A stretch of DNA of 64,000 nt from Acinetobacter pittii ANC 4050 (GCF_000399685.1 NZ_KB976987.1:3639943-3703942); one strand, 5' to 3'; shown: positions 26,739 through 36,351, numbered from the stretch's first letter. Notes: a model not told the origin generated them from the sequence alone. Made by a program: numbers and translations.

Positions 26739-27857
26739 ATGACGACAGCATTAAATGGACTTAAAGTTCTCGATTTCTCGACGCTCTTACCAGGACCTTT
26801 TGCAACAATGTATCTGGCCGATATGGGAGCCGAAGTCATCCATATCGAATCTCCATCACGTCCTGATTTAATCCGAATCATGCCACCATATGCAAATGGT
26901 CAAGCAACAGCACATAGTTATCTAAACCGAAATAAACAGTCGATTGTTCTAGATTTAAAGGATAAGACGAGTATTGATCTGATCAAAGCCAAAATTTCTG
27001 AGTTTGATATTGTCATAGAGCAGTTCCGACCAGATGTCATGCGCCGTCTCGGATTAGACTACGCGACACTTGCCGAAATTAATCCACGTCTCATTTATTG
27101 TTCAATTACAGGATACGGACAAACAGGAAGCTATAAAGACAGAGCTGGGCATGACATAAACTATTTAGCTTTAGCTGGTATTGCTGGATATAGTGGTCGA
27201 CAAGACAGCGGTCCGCCTCCGCTCGGTATACAAGTTGCAGATATTGCGGGTGGTTCACTTCATGCGGTCATTGCGATTTTGGCTGCGGTCGTCGAACGCG
27301 GACGTAGTGGAATGGGGCAATATATTGATATTTCTATGACTGACTGTGTTGCTAGCCTCAATAGTATGGCCGCATCCGCTACACTTGCGGCACAAGTTGA
27401 ACAGGCTCCTGAGCATGGCATGCTTAATGGTGGCATTTTCTATGACTATTATATGACTCAAGATGGGCGTTATCTTTCAATAGGTAGTCTTGAGCCACAG
27501 TTTATGTCTGGTTTGTCAGTAGCTCTTGATTTACCTTTATTATTACAAAAAGGTGCTTCTTTGGATGTAGAAGACAGACAGGAAGTTAAACAAGCAATTC
27601 AAGAGAAAATTAAAAGCAAAACATTTAAAGAATGGCATGAAATTTTCGCAAATCTTGATGTATGTGTAGAACCTGTTTTAAGCCTATCTGAGTCCCTAAA
27701 CTCGCCTTTAGCACAAGAACGTGGATGGATTGTGGATGTACCTTTGCAAAATAATGCGACCGATACAGAACCACAATTGGCTTGTCCAATTAAGTTTTCA
27801 AGATCGAAAATGAGATATTCCTTTATTGGTCAAAAACTTGGTGAAGGACGCTGGTAA
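26739..27857 (+). CDS. CaiB/BaiF family CoA transferase (acyl-CoA racemase-like)
   Basis: A 372-residue class III CoA-transferase-fold protein. The opening ALNGLKVLDFSTLLPGPFATMYLADMGAEVIHIE, the aspartate-containing YKDRAGHDINYLALAGIAGY and the later LSIGSLEPQF are the hallmarks of the group that includes alpha-methylacyl-CoA racemase and CoA transferases; the catalytic aspartate is probably the one in AGHD. It is divergent from the AraC-type gene over about 210 bases and sits beside beta-oxidation genes, so breakdown of branched or unusual acyl-CoA is a reasonable inference. A GTG five codons earlier is an alternative start. Confidence 0.85.
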   Translation: MTTALNGLKVLDFSTLLPGPFATMYLADMGAEVIHIESPSRPDLIRIMPPYANGQATAHSYLNRNKQSIVLDLKDKTSIDLIKAKISEFDIVIEQFRPDVMRRLGLDYATLAEINPRLIYCSITGYGQTGSYKDRAGHDINYLALAGIAGYSGRQDSGPPPLGIQVADIAGGSLHAVIAILAAVVERGRSGMGQYIDISMTDCVASLNSMAASATLAAQVEQAPEHGMLNGGIFYDYYMTQDGRYLSIGSLEPQFMSGLSVALDLPLLLQKGASLDVEDRQEVKQAIQEKIKSKTFKEWHEIFANLDVCVEPVLSLSESLNSPLAQERGWIVDVPLQNNATDTEPQLACPIKFSRSKMRYSFIGQKLGEGRW

Positions 27858-27937
27858 AGAGCCAAGGCCGTTTCTTATACAATGTGTATTAAAATTATTA
27901 TTAGATTAATCAATCGATTAACATTTTGAATAATTTC

Positions 27938-27966
27938 TTTACATAAAATTAGCGTACCCTTTATAA
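27938..27966 (+). promoter_or_regulatory. Sigma70-type promoter for the OprB porin gene
   Basis: TTTACA (27938-27943), a 17-base spacer and TTATAA (27961-27966) match the consensus well, 26 bases ahead of the porin start. Confidence 0.55.
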
Positions 27967-27991
27967 ACAAAGACATAAAAGGTATGTAAAC

Positions 27992-29245
27992 ATGAAAACA
28001 CATAAATCCTTGATGGCTTCTTGTTTATCCGTTTTATCAATTACTCTTTTTATACAGCATGCACAAGCTGCTGCTGCATTCGACCCAAATAGTCCTTGGA
28101 TGTTGGGTGATTGGAACGGTCAACGCACTGCGTTACAAGCACAAGGTTATGATTTTTCTTTTGGATATACCGGCGAATATGCCGGTATTTTAGATTCAAA
28201 AAATACATCTACGCATGGTAGTGCTTATACGGGGCAACTGGCATTAGGAACTCATTTTGACCTAAATAAAATTTTAGGTTGGCAAGATACTGAAGCTCAA
28301 ATCACGTTGACTTATCGTGATGGGCAGTCACTTTCTGAACATTCACCAGCTTTAGCAGGGCACTTAAGCTCGGCACAAGAAGTGTGGGGGCGTGAGCAAA
28401 CTTGGCGTTTAACTGATTTGTGGATTAAGAAAAAATTCATGGATCAAAAATTAGATGTTAAAGTCGGTCGTTTTGGTGAAGGTGAAGACTTTAATAGTTT
28501 TGATTGTGATTTCCAGAACTTGGCGCTTTGTGGTTCGCAAGTCGGTAACTGGGTGGGCGATCAGTGGTATAACTGGCCGGTTAGCCAATGGGCAATGCGT
28601 GTTAAATATAACTTGCAACCTGACTTATATACCCAAGTTGGTGTATATGAATACAACCCGGAAAATCTGGAGCGAGGCAAAGGTTTTAACTTAAGTACTG
28701 ATGGTTCTCACGGTGCAATTATTCCTGCCGAAGTGGTTTGGTCACCTAAATTAGGTGCTCAAAGTATGGCGGGTGAATACCGTTTAGGTTATTACTACAG
28801 CACTGCTGACGCCAAAGAAATTGCAGATGAAACCAAAAACTCTCATAAACAAGGTGTATGGGTAACTGCAAAACAAAAATTATTCCAGCCTGCTGATCAA
28901 ACAGATCGCGGTTTAACAGGTTTTGTCAACCTGACTTTCCACGACTCTGACACCAACAAAATTGATAATATGCAAAATGTAGGCTTAGTCTATAAAGGTT
29001 TGCTTAATCAACGTCCTCAAGATGAGTTGGCGCTCGGTGTGGCTCGTATCCATATCAATGATGATTGGAACGATGTTCAAACTAAAGAATATGACACCGA
29101 ATACAATACCGAGCTTTACTACGGTATTCATGCGACGAACTGGCTAACTATTCGTCCAAATGTGCAATATGTTCGTCATGTTGGTGCATTAAAAAATGGT
29201 GATAACACTTGGGTAGGCGGCATTAAATTCTCAACCGCATTCTAA
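27992..29245 (+). CDS. oprB: OprB-family carbohydrate porin
   Basis: A 417-residue outer-membrane barrel with a signal peptide ending HAQA at about residue 27. The mature start SPWMLGDWNGQRTALQAQGYDFSFGYTGEYAGI is the OprB signature, and the protein ends with a phenylalanine (KFSTAF) as expected for BAM-assembled barrels. It would admit glucose and similar sugars into the periplasm, where the next gene product, membrane glucose dehydrogenase, oxidises them. The two genes are separated by a possible long-looped terminator, so each may have its own promoter. Confidence 0.9.
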   Translation: MKTHKSLMASCLSVLSITLFIQHAQAAAAFDPNSPWMLGDWNGQRTALQAQGYDFSFGYTGEYAGILDSKNTSTHGSAYTGQLALGTHFDLNKILGWQDTEAQITLTYRDGQSLSEHSPALAGHLSSAQEVWGREQTWRLTDLWIKKKFMDQKLDVKVGRFGEGEDFNSFDCDFQNLALCGSQVGNWVGDQWYNWPVSQWAMRVKYNLQPDLYTQVGVYEYNPENLERGKGFNLSTDGSHGAIIPAEVVWSPKLGAQSMAGEYRLGYYYSTADAKEIADETKNSHKQGVWVTAKQKLFQPADQTDRGLTGFVNLTFHDSDTNKIDNMQNVGLVYKGLLNQRPQDELALGVARIHINDDWNDVQTKEYDTEYNTELYYGIHATNWLTIRPNVQYVRHVGALKNGDNTWVGGIKFSTAF

Positions 29246-29259
29246 GCGTAATTACTCCG

Positions 29260-29318
29260 AAAAAACGGATTGTCGAGGGCTAACTCATTGATTGAAGTAT
29301 CCTGACCTTCCGTTTTTT
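29260..29318 (+). terminator. Possible long-looped terminator after oprB
   Basis: AAAAAACGGA (29260-29269) pairs with TCCGTTTTTT (29309-29318), followed by more T. The loop of 39 bases is long, so the call is moderate. Confidence 0.5.
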
Positions 29319-29422
29319 TCTTTATGCCTGAATTTTGTTTTAGATGTATGGGTAATGTCGATTTTTAATTAGAAACTCGGCATATCTTTCCTATAAAAAT
29401 GATGATTGATAAGAGGTGGTTT

Positions 29423-31828
29423 ATGAATCAACCTACTTCAAGATCAGGTTTAACGACTTTTACCGTAATTATTATTGGGTTATTAGCGTTATTCCTGTTA
29501 ATTGGAGGTATTTGGCTCGCTACATTAGGCGGTTCAATTTACTACATTATAGCTGGAGTCTTGCTCCTCATTGTTGCATGGCAACTCTACAAGCGTGCTT
29601 CTACTGCTTTGTGGGTTTATGCTGCATTAATGCTAGGAACTATTATCTGGAGTGTCTGGGAAGTTGGAACAGACTTTTGGGCGCTTGCACCACGTTTAGA
29701 TATTTTAGGTATTCTTGGTTTATGGTTATTGGTTCCGGCTGTAACTCGTGGAATCAACAACCTTGGATCAAGTAAAGTTGCTTTATCTTCAACTTTAGCA
29801 ATTGCAATCGTGTTGATGGTTTATTCAATCTTCAATGATCCGCAAGAAATTAATGGTGAAATTAAAACTCCTCAGCCTGAAACTGCTCAAGCCGTTCCGG
29901 GCGTTGCAGAGAGCGACTGGCCTGCTTATGGTCGTACTCAAGCTGGTGAACGTTATTCTCCATTGAAACAGATCAACGATCAAAACGTAAAAGACTTGAA
30001 AGTTGCTTGGACTTTACGTACTGGCGATCTCAAAACGGGTAATGACTCAGGCGAAACGACCAATCAGGTTACACCGATTAAAATCGGTAATAACATGTTT
30101 ATCTGTACGGCTCACCAGCAATTAATTGCGATTGATCCTGCGACAGGTAAAGAAAAATGGCGCTTTGATCCGAAGCTTAAAACGGATAAATCGTTCCAGC
30201 ATTTAACTTGTCGTGGTGTGATGTACTACGATGCAAACAATACAACTGAGTTTGCAAAGAGTCTCCAAAGCAAGAAATCTAGCTCTACACAATGTCCGCG
30301 TAAGGTATTTGTACCAGTGAATGATGGCCGTCTAGTGGCTGTGAATGCTGACACTGGTAAAGCATGTACTGACTTTGGTCAAAATGGTGAAGTGAACTTG
30401 CAAGAGTTTATGCCATATGCTTATCCAGGCGGTTACAACCCGACATCTCCTGGTATCGTAACTGGTTCAACAGTTGTTATTGCTGGTTCGGTAACCGATA
30501 ACTACTCAAATAAAGAACCATCTGGTGTAATTCGTGGCTACGACGTTAACACTGGTAAACTTCTTTGGGTATTTGATACTGGTGCAGCAGATCCAAATGC
30601 AATGCCGGGCGAAGGTACGAATTTTGTTCATAACTCACCAAATGCATGGGCTCCTTTAGCATACGATGCCAAACTTGATATCGTTTATGTACCAACAGGT
30701 GTAGGTACACCAGACATCTGGGGTGGTGACCGTACTGAGCTGAAAGAGCGTTATGCAAACTCAATGTTAGCGATTAATGCTTCTACTGGTAAATTAGTGT
30801 GGAACTTCCAGACAACCCATCATGATTTATGGGATATGGACGTACCATCACAACCATCTTTAGCTGATATTAAAAACAAAGCTGGCCAAACTGTTCCTGC
30901 AATCTATGTATTGACAAAAACAGGTAATGCTTTTGTTCTTGATCGTCGTAATGGTCAACCAATTGTTCCTGTGACTGAAAAACCAGTACCACAAACAGTT
31001 AAACGTGGACCACAAACTAAAGGTGAGTTCTACTCAAAAACTCAGCCATTCTCTGACTTGAACTTGGCACCACAAGACAAATTGACAGATAAAGATATGT
31101 GGGGTGCCACAATGCTTGATCAGCTCATGTGTCGTGTATCTTTCAAACGTCTAAATTACGATGGTATTTACACTCCACCATCTGAAAACGGTACTTTAGT
31201 TTTCCCTGGTAACTTAGGTGTATTTGAATGGGGTGGTATGTCAGTTAACCCTGACCGTCAAGTTGCTGTAATGAACCCGATTGGTTTGCCATTCGTAAGC
31301 CGTTTAATTCCTGCTGATCCAAACCGTGAGCAAACTGCAAAAGGTGCGGGAACTGAACAGGGCGTACAACCGATGTACGGCGTACCTTATGGTGTAGAAA
31401 TTAGCGCATTCCTATCTCCGCTTGGTTTACCTTGTAAACAACCAGCTTGGGGTTATGTAGCTGGCGTTGATTTAAAAACTCATGAAGTGGTATGGAAAAA
31501 ACGTATTGGTACAATCCGTGACAGCTTGCCGAACTTGTTCCAGTTACCAGCTGTGAAAATTGGTGTGCCTGGTTTAGGTGGTTCAATTTCTACTGCCGGT
31601 AATGTCATGTTTGTTGGTGCAACTCAAGATAACTACATACGTGCGTTTAACGTCACTAACGGTAAGAAACTTTGGGAAGCACGTTTACCAGCTGGTGGAC
31701 AAGCAACACCAATGACTTATGAAATCAATGGTAAGCAATATGTTGTAATCATGGCTGGTGGTCATGGTTCATTTGGTACGAAAATGGGCGACTATTTAGT
31801 GGCTTATGCCTTACCAGATAACAAATAA
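29423..31828 (+). CDS. gcd: Membrane-bound PQQ glucose dehydrogenase
   Basis: An 801-residue quinoprotein that oxidises aldoses such as glucose to gluconate in the periplasm and passes electrons to ubiquinone. Residues 1-140 contain about five membrane spans; the remainder is an eight-bladed propeller with PQQ-enzyme W-motifs (for example AIDPATGKEKWRF, GYDVNTGKLLWVFD, ALDIVYVPTGVGTPDIWGG-like region). I start at ATG 29423 with AGAGG six bases upstream, matching the family length. The adjacent sugar porin fits a glucose-oxidation module. No PQQ synthesis gene lies in the window, so the cofactor must be made elsewhere. Confidence 0.95.
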   Translation: MNQPTSRSGLTTFTVIIIGLLALFLLIGGIWLATLGGSIYYIIAGVLLLIVAWQLYKRASTALWVYAALMLGTIIWSVWEVGTDFWALAPRLDILGILGLWLLVPAVTRGINNLGSSKVALSSTLAIAIVLMVYSIFNDPQEINGEIKTPQPETAQAVPGVAESDWPAYGRTQAGERYSPLKQINDQNVKDLKVAWTLRTGDLKTGNDSGETTNQVTPIKIGNNMFICTAHQQLIAIDPATGKEKWRFDPKLKTDKSFQHLTCRGVMYYDANNTTEFAKSLQSKKSSSTQCPRKVFVPVNDGRLVAVNADTGKACTDFGQNGEVNLQEFMPYAYPGGYNPTSPGIVTGSTVVIAGSVTDNYSNKEPSGVIRGYDVNTGKLLWVFDTGAADPNAMPGEGTNFVHNSPNAWAPLAYDAKLDIVYVPTGVGTPDIWGGDRTELKERYANSMLAINASTGKLVWNFQTTHHDLWDMDVPSQPSLADIKNKAGQTVPAIYVLTKTGNAFVLDRRNGQPIVPVTEKPVPQTVKRGPQTKGEFYSKTQPFSDLNLAPQDKLTDKDMWGATMLDQLMCRVSFKRLNYDGIYTPPSENGTLVFPGNLGVFEWGGMSVNPDRQVAVMNPIGLPFVSRLIPADPNREQTAKGAGTEQGVQPMYGVPYGVEISAFLSPLGLPCKQPAWGYVAGVDLKTHEVVWKKRIGTIRDSLPNLFQLPAVKIGVPGLGGSISTAGNVMFVGATQDNYIRAFNVTNGKKLWEARLPAGGQATPMTYEINGKQYVVIMAGGHGSFGTKMGDYLVAYALPDNK

Positions 31829-31846
31829 AAAGCTTTTATAGAAAGG

Positions 31847-31870
31847 GCCCGGATTTATCCGGGCTTTTTT
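31847..31870 (+). terminator. gcd terminator
   Basis: GCCCGGA, loop TTTA, TCCGGGC and six T: a clear intrinsic terminator 18 bases after gcd. Confidence 0.9.
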
Positions 31871-31993
31871 ATGTCGATTTGTATTAAAGCTTATCAATAA
31901 AACCGTTATTAAATATGCAAAAAAAGCATTTTATTGATGAATAAAAGCTCGCTATGCTATCCGCCTTAATAATGAATCTACTAGCCATACGCC

Positions 31994-33637
31994 ATGTATT
32001 TATATACCGATTTCGACCAGCAGCTGGTTAATGAACGAGTTGCTCAGTTCCGTGATCAAACAGAACGCTATTTAGCTGGCAAACTTTCTGAAGACGAATA
32101 TCGTCCATTACGTTTGCAAAATGGTTTATATGTGCAACGTTATGCGCCTATGCTGCGTATTGCTGTGCCGTATGGCTTAATGAATTCTAAACAATTACGT
32201 AAAGTCGCTGAAGTTTCAACTGCTTATGACCGTGGTTACGCACACGTATCTACACGTCAAAACATTCAGTTGAACTGGCCTGCACTTGAAGATGTGCCAG
32301 ATATTTTGGCGGAACTTGCAACTGTACAAATGCATGCTATTCAAACCAGTGGTAACTGTATTCGTAATACGACAACTGACCAATATGCTGGTGTGGTTGC
32401 TGGTGAAATTGCAGATCCACGTCCAACATGTGAATTGATTCGTCAGTGGAGTACATTCCACCCTGAATTTGCATTCTTACCACGTAAGTTCAAAATTGCT
32501 GTTTCTGCACTTGAAGAAAAAGATCGTGCGGCGACTGCATTCCATGATATTGGTGTTTATATCGTACGTAATGAAGCGGGCGAGATCGGCTATAAAATTA
32601 TGGCTGGTGGTGGTTTAGGCCGTACTCCAATCATTGGTAGTGTCATTCGTGAGTTTTTACCACGTGAAGATTTAATTGCTTACTTAGAAGCGGTTTTACG
32701 TGTTTATAACTTGCATGGCCGTCGTGATAACAAATATAAAGCGCGTATCAAAATTCTAGTTAAAGCATTAACTCCTGAAGTGTTTGCACAGAAAGTTGAA
32801 GCTGAATTTGAACATACACGTGAAGCATTGAAAATTCAGCCAGAAATCTTGAAAAAACTGGATGAAGAATTCACTCCGTTTGATTATCAAGATTTAGAGG
32901 ATGAAGACTTCACAGCATTATTTGCTGAGCATCCAAAATTCAAACAATGGTTTAACATCAACACGCATGCACATAAAGTGAAGGGGTATCGTATTGTTAC
33001 GATTTCTCTAAAACGTGCAGGTATCGCACCGGGTGATATGACCACTGAAGAAATGAATTTTATTGCAGATCTTGCTGATAAATACACTTTCGGTGAACTT
33101 CGTACTACTCACGAACAAAACATTGCTTTGGCTGACGTACCTCAAAAAGATTTGTTTGATGTATGGCAAGCGCTTGAACAACAAAATATGGCGCGTGCAC
33201 ATATTGGTTTTATTACCGATATCATTAGTTGTCCAGGCGGTGATTTCTGTTCACTTGCAAATGCGAAATCAATTCCAATTGCTGAAGCAATTACACGCCG
33301 TTTCGATGACTTAGACAAAGTTTATGATCTTGGTCATTTAGATCTCAATATTTCTGGTTGTATGAATGCTTGTGGTCATCACCATGTAGGTAACATCGGT
33401 ATTTTAGGTGTAGATAAAAAAGGTGCTGAATTCTACCAAATTACATTAGGTGGCAATTCAGACCATGATGCATCAATCGGTGACATCTTAGGGCCATCAT
33501 TTGCAGCAGATGCTGTGCCTGATGTCATCGAAGAGGTATTGAATACTTACCTTGATCTACGTACTGAAGGTGAGCGTTTTGTTGATACATATCGCCGTGT
33601 AGGAATTCAACCATTTAAGGAGCGTGCATATGCTTAA
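31994..33637 (+). CDS. cysI: Assimilatory sulfite/nitrite reductase hemoprotein
   Basis: A 547-residue siroheme and 4Fe-4S enzyme that reduces sulfite to sulfide (or nitrite to ammonia) by six electrons. The duplicated ferredoxin-like NiR_SiR half-domains are present (RLQNGLYVQRYAPMLRIAVP and KGYRIVTISLKRAG), and the four cluster cysteines are in SCPGGDFCSLA (Cx5C) and NISGCMNACGHHH (Cx3C). No flavoprotein partner (cysJ) is adjacent, so electrons probably come from ferredoxin or another reductase. The DUF934 gene overlaps its last 8 bases, the arrangement seen with cysI-type genes in many proteobacteria, which favours sulfur assimilation. Confidence 0.92.
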   Translation: MYLYTDFDQQLVNERVAQFRDQTERYLAGKLSEDEYRPLRLQNGLYVQRYAPMLRIAVPYGLMNSKQLRKVAEVSTAYDRGYAHVSTRQNIQLNWPALEDVPDILAELATVQMHAIQTSGNCIRNTTTDQYAGVVAGEIADPRPTCELIRQWSTFHPEFAFLPRKFKIAVSALEEKDRAATAFHDIGVYIVRNEAGEIGYKIMAGGGLGRTPIIGSVIREFLPREDLIAYLEAVLRVYNLHGRRDNKYKARIKILVKALTPEVFAQKVEAEFEHTREALKIQPEILKKLDEEFTPFDYQDLEDEDFTALFAEHPKFKQWFNINTHAHKVKGYRIVTISLKRAGIAPGDMTTEEMNFIADLADKYTFGELRTTHEQNIALADVPQKDLFDVWQALEQQNMARAHIGFITDIISCPGGDFCSLANAKSIPIAEAITRRFDDLDKVYDLGHLDLNISGCMNACGHHHVGNIGILGVDKKGAEFYQITLGGNSDHDASIGDILGPSFAADAVPDVIEEVLNTYLDLRTEGERFVDTYRRVGIQPFKERAYA

Positions 33638-34115
33638 TACAGCTCTACCAGTGCTTTATAAAGATGGCACGATTGCAGATAATACTTATCAAATCATTGC
33701 TGAAGATGGTGTTGTTCCACAAGGTGATGTTGTTGTAACAACAGCTCAACTCGATCAATTGGCAAACATTCAAGGTAAAAAAGCTTTGTATGTAACTGTG
33801 AATGATTCACCAGAAGAACATACATTTCCATTAAATGAACTTGATGCAATCTTTATTGAGTTTGCAGGTTTTGGTGATGGGCGCGGTTATTCATTCGCTG
33901 CACTATTGCGTCGCCAAGGTTTCCAAGGTGAACTCCGTGCAACAGGTGATGTATTTAAGGATGTTTTAAACTACTTAAAACGTTCAGGTTTTGACAGTTT
34001 TGTGATTAAAGAAGGTAAAGATGTGCAAGAAGCGGCAGCTGGTTTGCAAGACTTTACTCGTCCATATCAAGCTTCAACAGCCGTACCGCAAGCAAGTTAT
34101 CAAACTGGTGCTTAA
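33630..34115 (+). CDS. DUF934 protein, partner of sulfite reductase
   Basis: A 161-residue soluble protein of the DUF934 family, found almost always next to cysI in pseudomonads and acinetobacters. Visible family features are IFIEFAGFGDGRGYSFAALLRRQGFQGELRATGDVFKDVL near the centre and YLKRSGFDSFVI after it. I start at ATG 33630 (AAGGAG seven bases upstream, inside cysI); a GTG six bases earlier is too close to that site. Overlap with cysI implies coupled translation. An electron-transfer or assembly role has been suggested for the family but is not shown here. Confidence 0.85.
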   Translation: MLNTALPVLYKDGTIADNTYQIIAEDGVVPQGDVVVTTAQLDQLANIQGKKALYVTVNDSPEEHTFPLNELDAIFIEFAGFGDGRGYSFAALLRRQGFQGELRATGDVFKDVLNYLKRSGFDSFVIKEGKDVQEAAAGLQDFTRPYQASTAVPQASYQTGA

Positions 34116-34133
34116 ATAACTTTAAAATATAAA

Positions 34134-34159
34134 GGCTGAACTCTGGTTCAGCTTTTTTT
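34134..34159 (+). terminator. Terminator of the cysI-DUF934 operon
   Basis: GGCTGAAC, a short loop and GTTCAGC followed by seven T end the operon. Confidence 0.88.
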
Positions 34160-34196
34160 ATGAATAATTTTTATATGACTCAACTGAAGAACAATA

Positions 34197-34550
34197 ATGT
34201 TAGGTTTAATTTCAAAAATAAATCCCGGTGCTTGGTGGTTACTGTTTGCTATAGCAACAGATGTTCTTTCAACATTTTATTCTGCTAAGGGGAATGGCTT
34301 AGTCAATAAAACAGCTCAGGGCATTGCTCTGGTTTTATATATTATTTCTTTTGCATGTGCTGCTATTGCTTTGAAGTACATGCAAGCTGGAATCTTATAT
34401 GTGCTTTGGTCTGGAATAGGTGTATTAGCGACGGCTTTTTTAGCAAAGATTTTTCTTGGTCAGAATATTGATATTGCAGGGTGGATAGGAATCGGCTTCA
34501 TTACAGTTGGTTTAATGATTATTGCACAATATTCCAATATCGATGTTTAA
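34197..34550 (+). CDS. SMR-family transporter with Asp in place of the usual Glu
   Basis: A 117-residue, four-span membrane protein of the small multidrug resistance family. The second-half motif YVLWSGIGVLATAFLAKIFLGQNIDIAGWIGIGFITVGLMII is well conserved (Tyr and Trp of the YxxWSG motif present). In span 1 the segment FAIATDVLSTFY aligns with the AxxxEVxxT motif of EmrE, so the essential proton- and drug-binding glutamate (Glu14 of EmrE) is replaced by Asp22. It is not the Acinetobacter AbeS pump that I remember, whose first span reads CEVIATSALK. Substrate unknown. It is an isolated gene with terminators on both sides. Confidence 0.8.
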   Translation: MLGLISKINPGAWWLLFAIATDVLSTFYSAKGNGLVNKTAQGIALVLYIISFACAAIALKYMQAGILYVLWSGIGVLATAFLAKIFLGQNIDIAGWIGIGFITVGLMIIAQYSNIDV

Positions 34551-34587
34551 AGCCCTTATAGAAATAATAGGCATTTCTATAAGGGCT
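34551..34587. terminator. Strong hairpin between convergent genes
   Basis: A 15-base stem (AGCCCTTATAGAAAT with ATTTCTATAAGGGCT, loop 7) begins immediately after the SMR stop codon and precedes the convergent VOC gene. It has little T-tail in either direction, so it acts either as a weak bidirectional terminator or as a 3' stabiliser. Confidence 0.7.
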
Positions 34588-34601
34588 AAATATTGAAAAT
34601 A

Positions 34602-35045
34602 TTAACTATCAAGTTGGCAGTTAACCATCCACTTTATACCGAATTGGTCGGTAAAAGCACCGTACAGTGCACCCCAGAATGTTTTTTCTAGAGGCATTTC
34701 AATTTGACCATTAACAGATAAAGCATCAAAAAGCTGTTTTGCTTTTTCTTGCTCGTCCTTTTCGAGATTAATTGCGATGTAGTGATTATTTCCTTGAGTA
34801 AAAACGCTGTTAGGCGCACAGAACTGATCATTTGTATCTGAGGCCATAAGTACAGTGTATTCATTAATCGGTAGAGAAACATGAAGAACCAGATTTTTAT
34901 CGGCTTCCGATAAAGTTACTCCTTCAGGCGCGGGCATATCACCATAACGGCTTAACATACTGAATTCACCACCAAATACTGATTTATAAAAGTTAAAGGC
35001 TTGCTCTGCTTGACCTTGGAAATTGAGATAGTGATTGAGTTGCAT
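34602..35045 (-). CDS. VOC-superfamily protein (PhnB/glyoxalase-like)
   Basis: A 147-residue protein of the PhnB-like branch of the vicinal oxygen chelate fold. The opening MQLNHYLNFQGQAEQAFNFYKSVFGG, the middle VLMASDTND and the end WGALYGAFTDQFGIKWMVNCQ are the family pattern. Members of this branch often lack a full metal site, and no activity can be assigned. It is a single gene. Confidence 0.85.
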   Translation of the reverse strand: MQLNHYLNFQGQAEQAFNFYKSVFGGEFSMLSRYGDMPAPEGVTLSEADKNLVLHVSLPINEYTVLMASDTNDQFCAPNSVFTQGNNHYIAINLEKDEQEKAKQLFDALSVNGQIEMPLEKTFWGALYGAFTDQFGIKWMVNCQLDS

Positions 35046-35130
35046 TGTTATTGTCCATTGTTGTTTTCGTTTAAAGGAATAAGTTAAAACTTAAAAGTGA
35101 TTTTGTGGGTCATTTTTTGTAGTTTTTTCA

Positions 35131-35156
35131 TAAAAAAATCCCGCCGAAGCGGGATT
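35131..35156 (-). terminator. Terminator of the acetyl-CoA acetyltransferase gene
   Basis: AATCCCGC, loop CGAA, GCGGGATT; the adjoining A-run gives a T-tail on the minus strand. Confidence 0.9.
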
Positions 35157-35175
35157 CTAAAATAATGAATTTGGA

Positions 35176-36351
35176 TTAAATGAGTTCAATTGCAACTGCT
35201 GTTGCCTCACCACCACCAATACAGAGGGCAGCAATACCTTTTTTACCACCAGTACGTTTTAGTGCATGAATAAGGGTAAGAATAATGCGAGAACCCGTAG
35301 AACCTACAGGATGACCTAGGGCACAAGCACCACCATTGATATTCACTTTCTCTGCATCAAGTTTGAAGTCATCGATTGGACACATGGTAACCATAGCAAA
35401 AGCTTCGTTAATTTCCCAAAGGTCAACGTCTTGAGCATTCCACCCCGCTTTTTTAAGCACTTTCTCGATAGCACCCACAGGAGCGATCGTAAATTCTGAA
35501 GGATGCTGAGAGTTTGAAGCTGTCGCGATAATTTTTGCAAGCGGTTGTAAACCACGTTGCGTAGCAACATCACTTGAAGTTAATACTAATGCCGACGCAC
35601 CATCCGAAATAGAACTCGCATTTGCCGCGGTAATTGTACCGTCTTTTGCAAAAGCTGGTTTGAGTGACGGAATTTTGTCAATCTTTGCATTTAAAGGTTG
35701 TTCATCCTGATCAACAACGACATCACCTTTGCGACTAGGTACGGTAACTGGAACGATTTCATCTTTGAAATAGCCTTCAGTAATTGCTGTTTGCGCACGC
35801 TTCAAAGAGCGAATCGCAAAGTCATCCATTTGTTCACGTGTATAGCCACGAGTATTTGCCATATCTTGAGCAAAAGAACCCATTAAACGCCCAGTTTCAG
35901 CATCTTCAAGCCCATCAAAGAACATATGGTCTTTAATTTCACCATGGCCCATGCGGTAACCAGCTCGTGCTTTTGGTAAAACATAAGGTGCATTTGTCAT
36001 AGACTCCATGCCGCCAGCAACAACAACTTCCGCACTACCTGCTTTAATCATATCAGCAGCTTGCATGACTGCCTTCATACCAGAGCCACAAAGCTTATTA
36101 ATCGTTACAGCACCTGTAGAGTCAGGTAAGCCAGCTTTACGCATGGCTTGACGAGCAGGGCCTTGTTTTAAGCCCGCAGGAAGGACACAACCCATAATGA
36201 CTTCTTCGACATCAGTAGGCTGTAAACCTGCTCGTGCGATTGCTTCTTTAATCGTTACAGCACCTAATTCAGGCGCTGTAAGTCCTGACAGTGATCCTTG
36301 AAAACCACCCATGGCAGTACGAGCACCATTTACAATTACGATGTCAGTCAT
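35176..36351 (-). CDS. Acetyl-CoA C-acetyltransferase
   Basis: A 391-residue biosynthetic-type thiolase (AtoB/PhaA group) that condenses two acetyl-CoA or cleaves acetoacetyl-CoA. Catalytic cysteine in INKLCGSGMKAV, histidine in NGGACALGHPVGSTGSR and second cysteine in AALCIGGGEATA. Its length and the N-terminus MTDIVIVNGARTAMGGF are standard. GGAG lies nine bases upstream of the ATG. It stands alone rather than in an ato or pha cluster, so physiological direction cannot be judged. It is the second thiolase in the window and clearly a different subfamily from the one at 24143. Confidence 0.9.
   Translation of the reverse strand: MTDIVIVNGARTAMGGFQGSLSGLTAPELGAVTIKEAIARAGLQPTDVEEVIMGCVLPAGLKQGPARQAMRKAGLPDSTGAVTINKLCGSGMKAVMQAADMIKAGSAEVVVAGGMESMTNAPYVLPKARAGYRMGHGEIKDHMFFDGLEDAETGRLMGSFAQDMANTRGYTREQMDDFAIRSLKRAQTAITEGYFKDEIVPVTVPSRKGDVVVDQDEQPLNAKIDKIPSLKPAFAKDGTITAANASSISDGASALVLTSSDVATQRGLQPLAKIIATASNSQHPSEFTIAPVGAIEKVLKKAGWNAQDVDLWEINEAFAMVTMCPIDDFKLDAEKVNINGGACALGHPVGSTGSRIILTLIHALKRTGGKKGIAALCIGGGEATAVAIELI

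Noticed and set aside
29416..29775. Second-frame ORF over the membrane-anchor region of gcd
   Set aside because: Tyr/Cys-rich shadow of the real membrane segments; conserved gcd frame explains the sequence.
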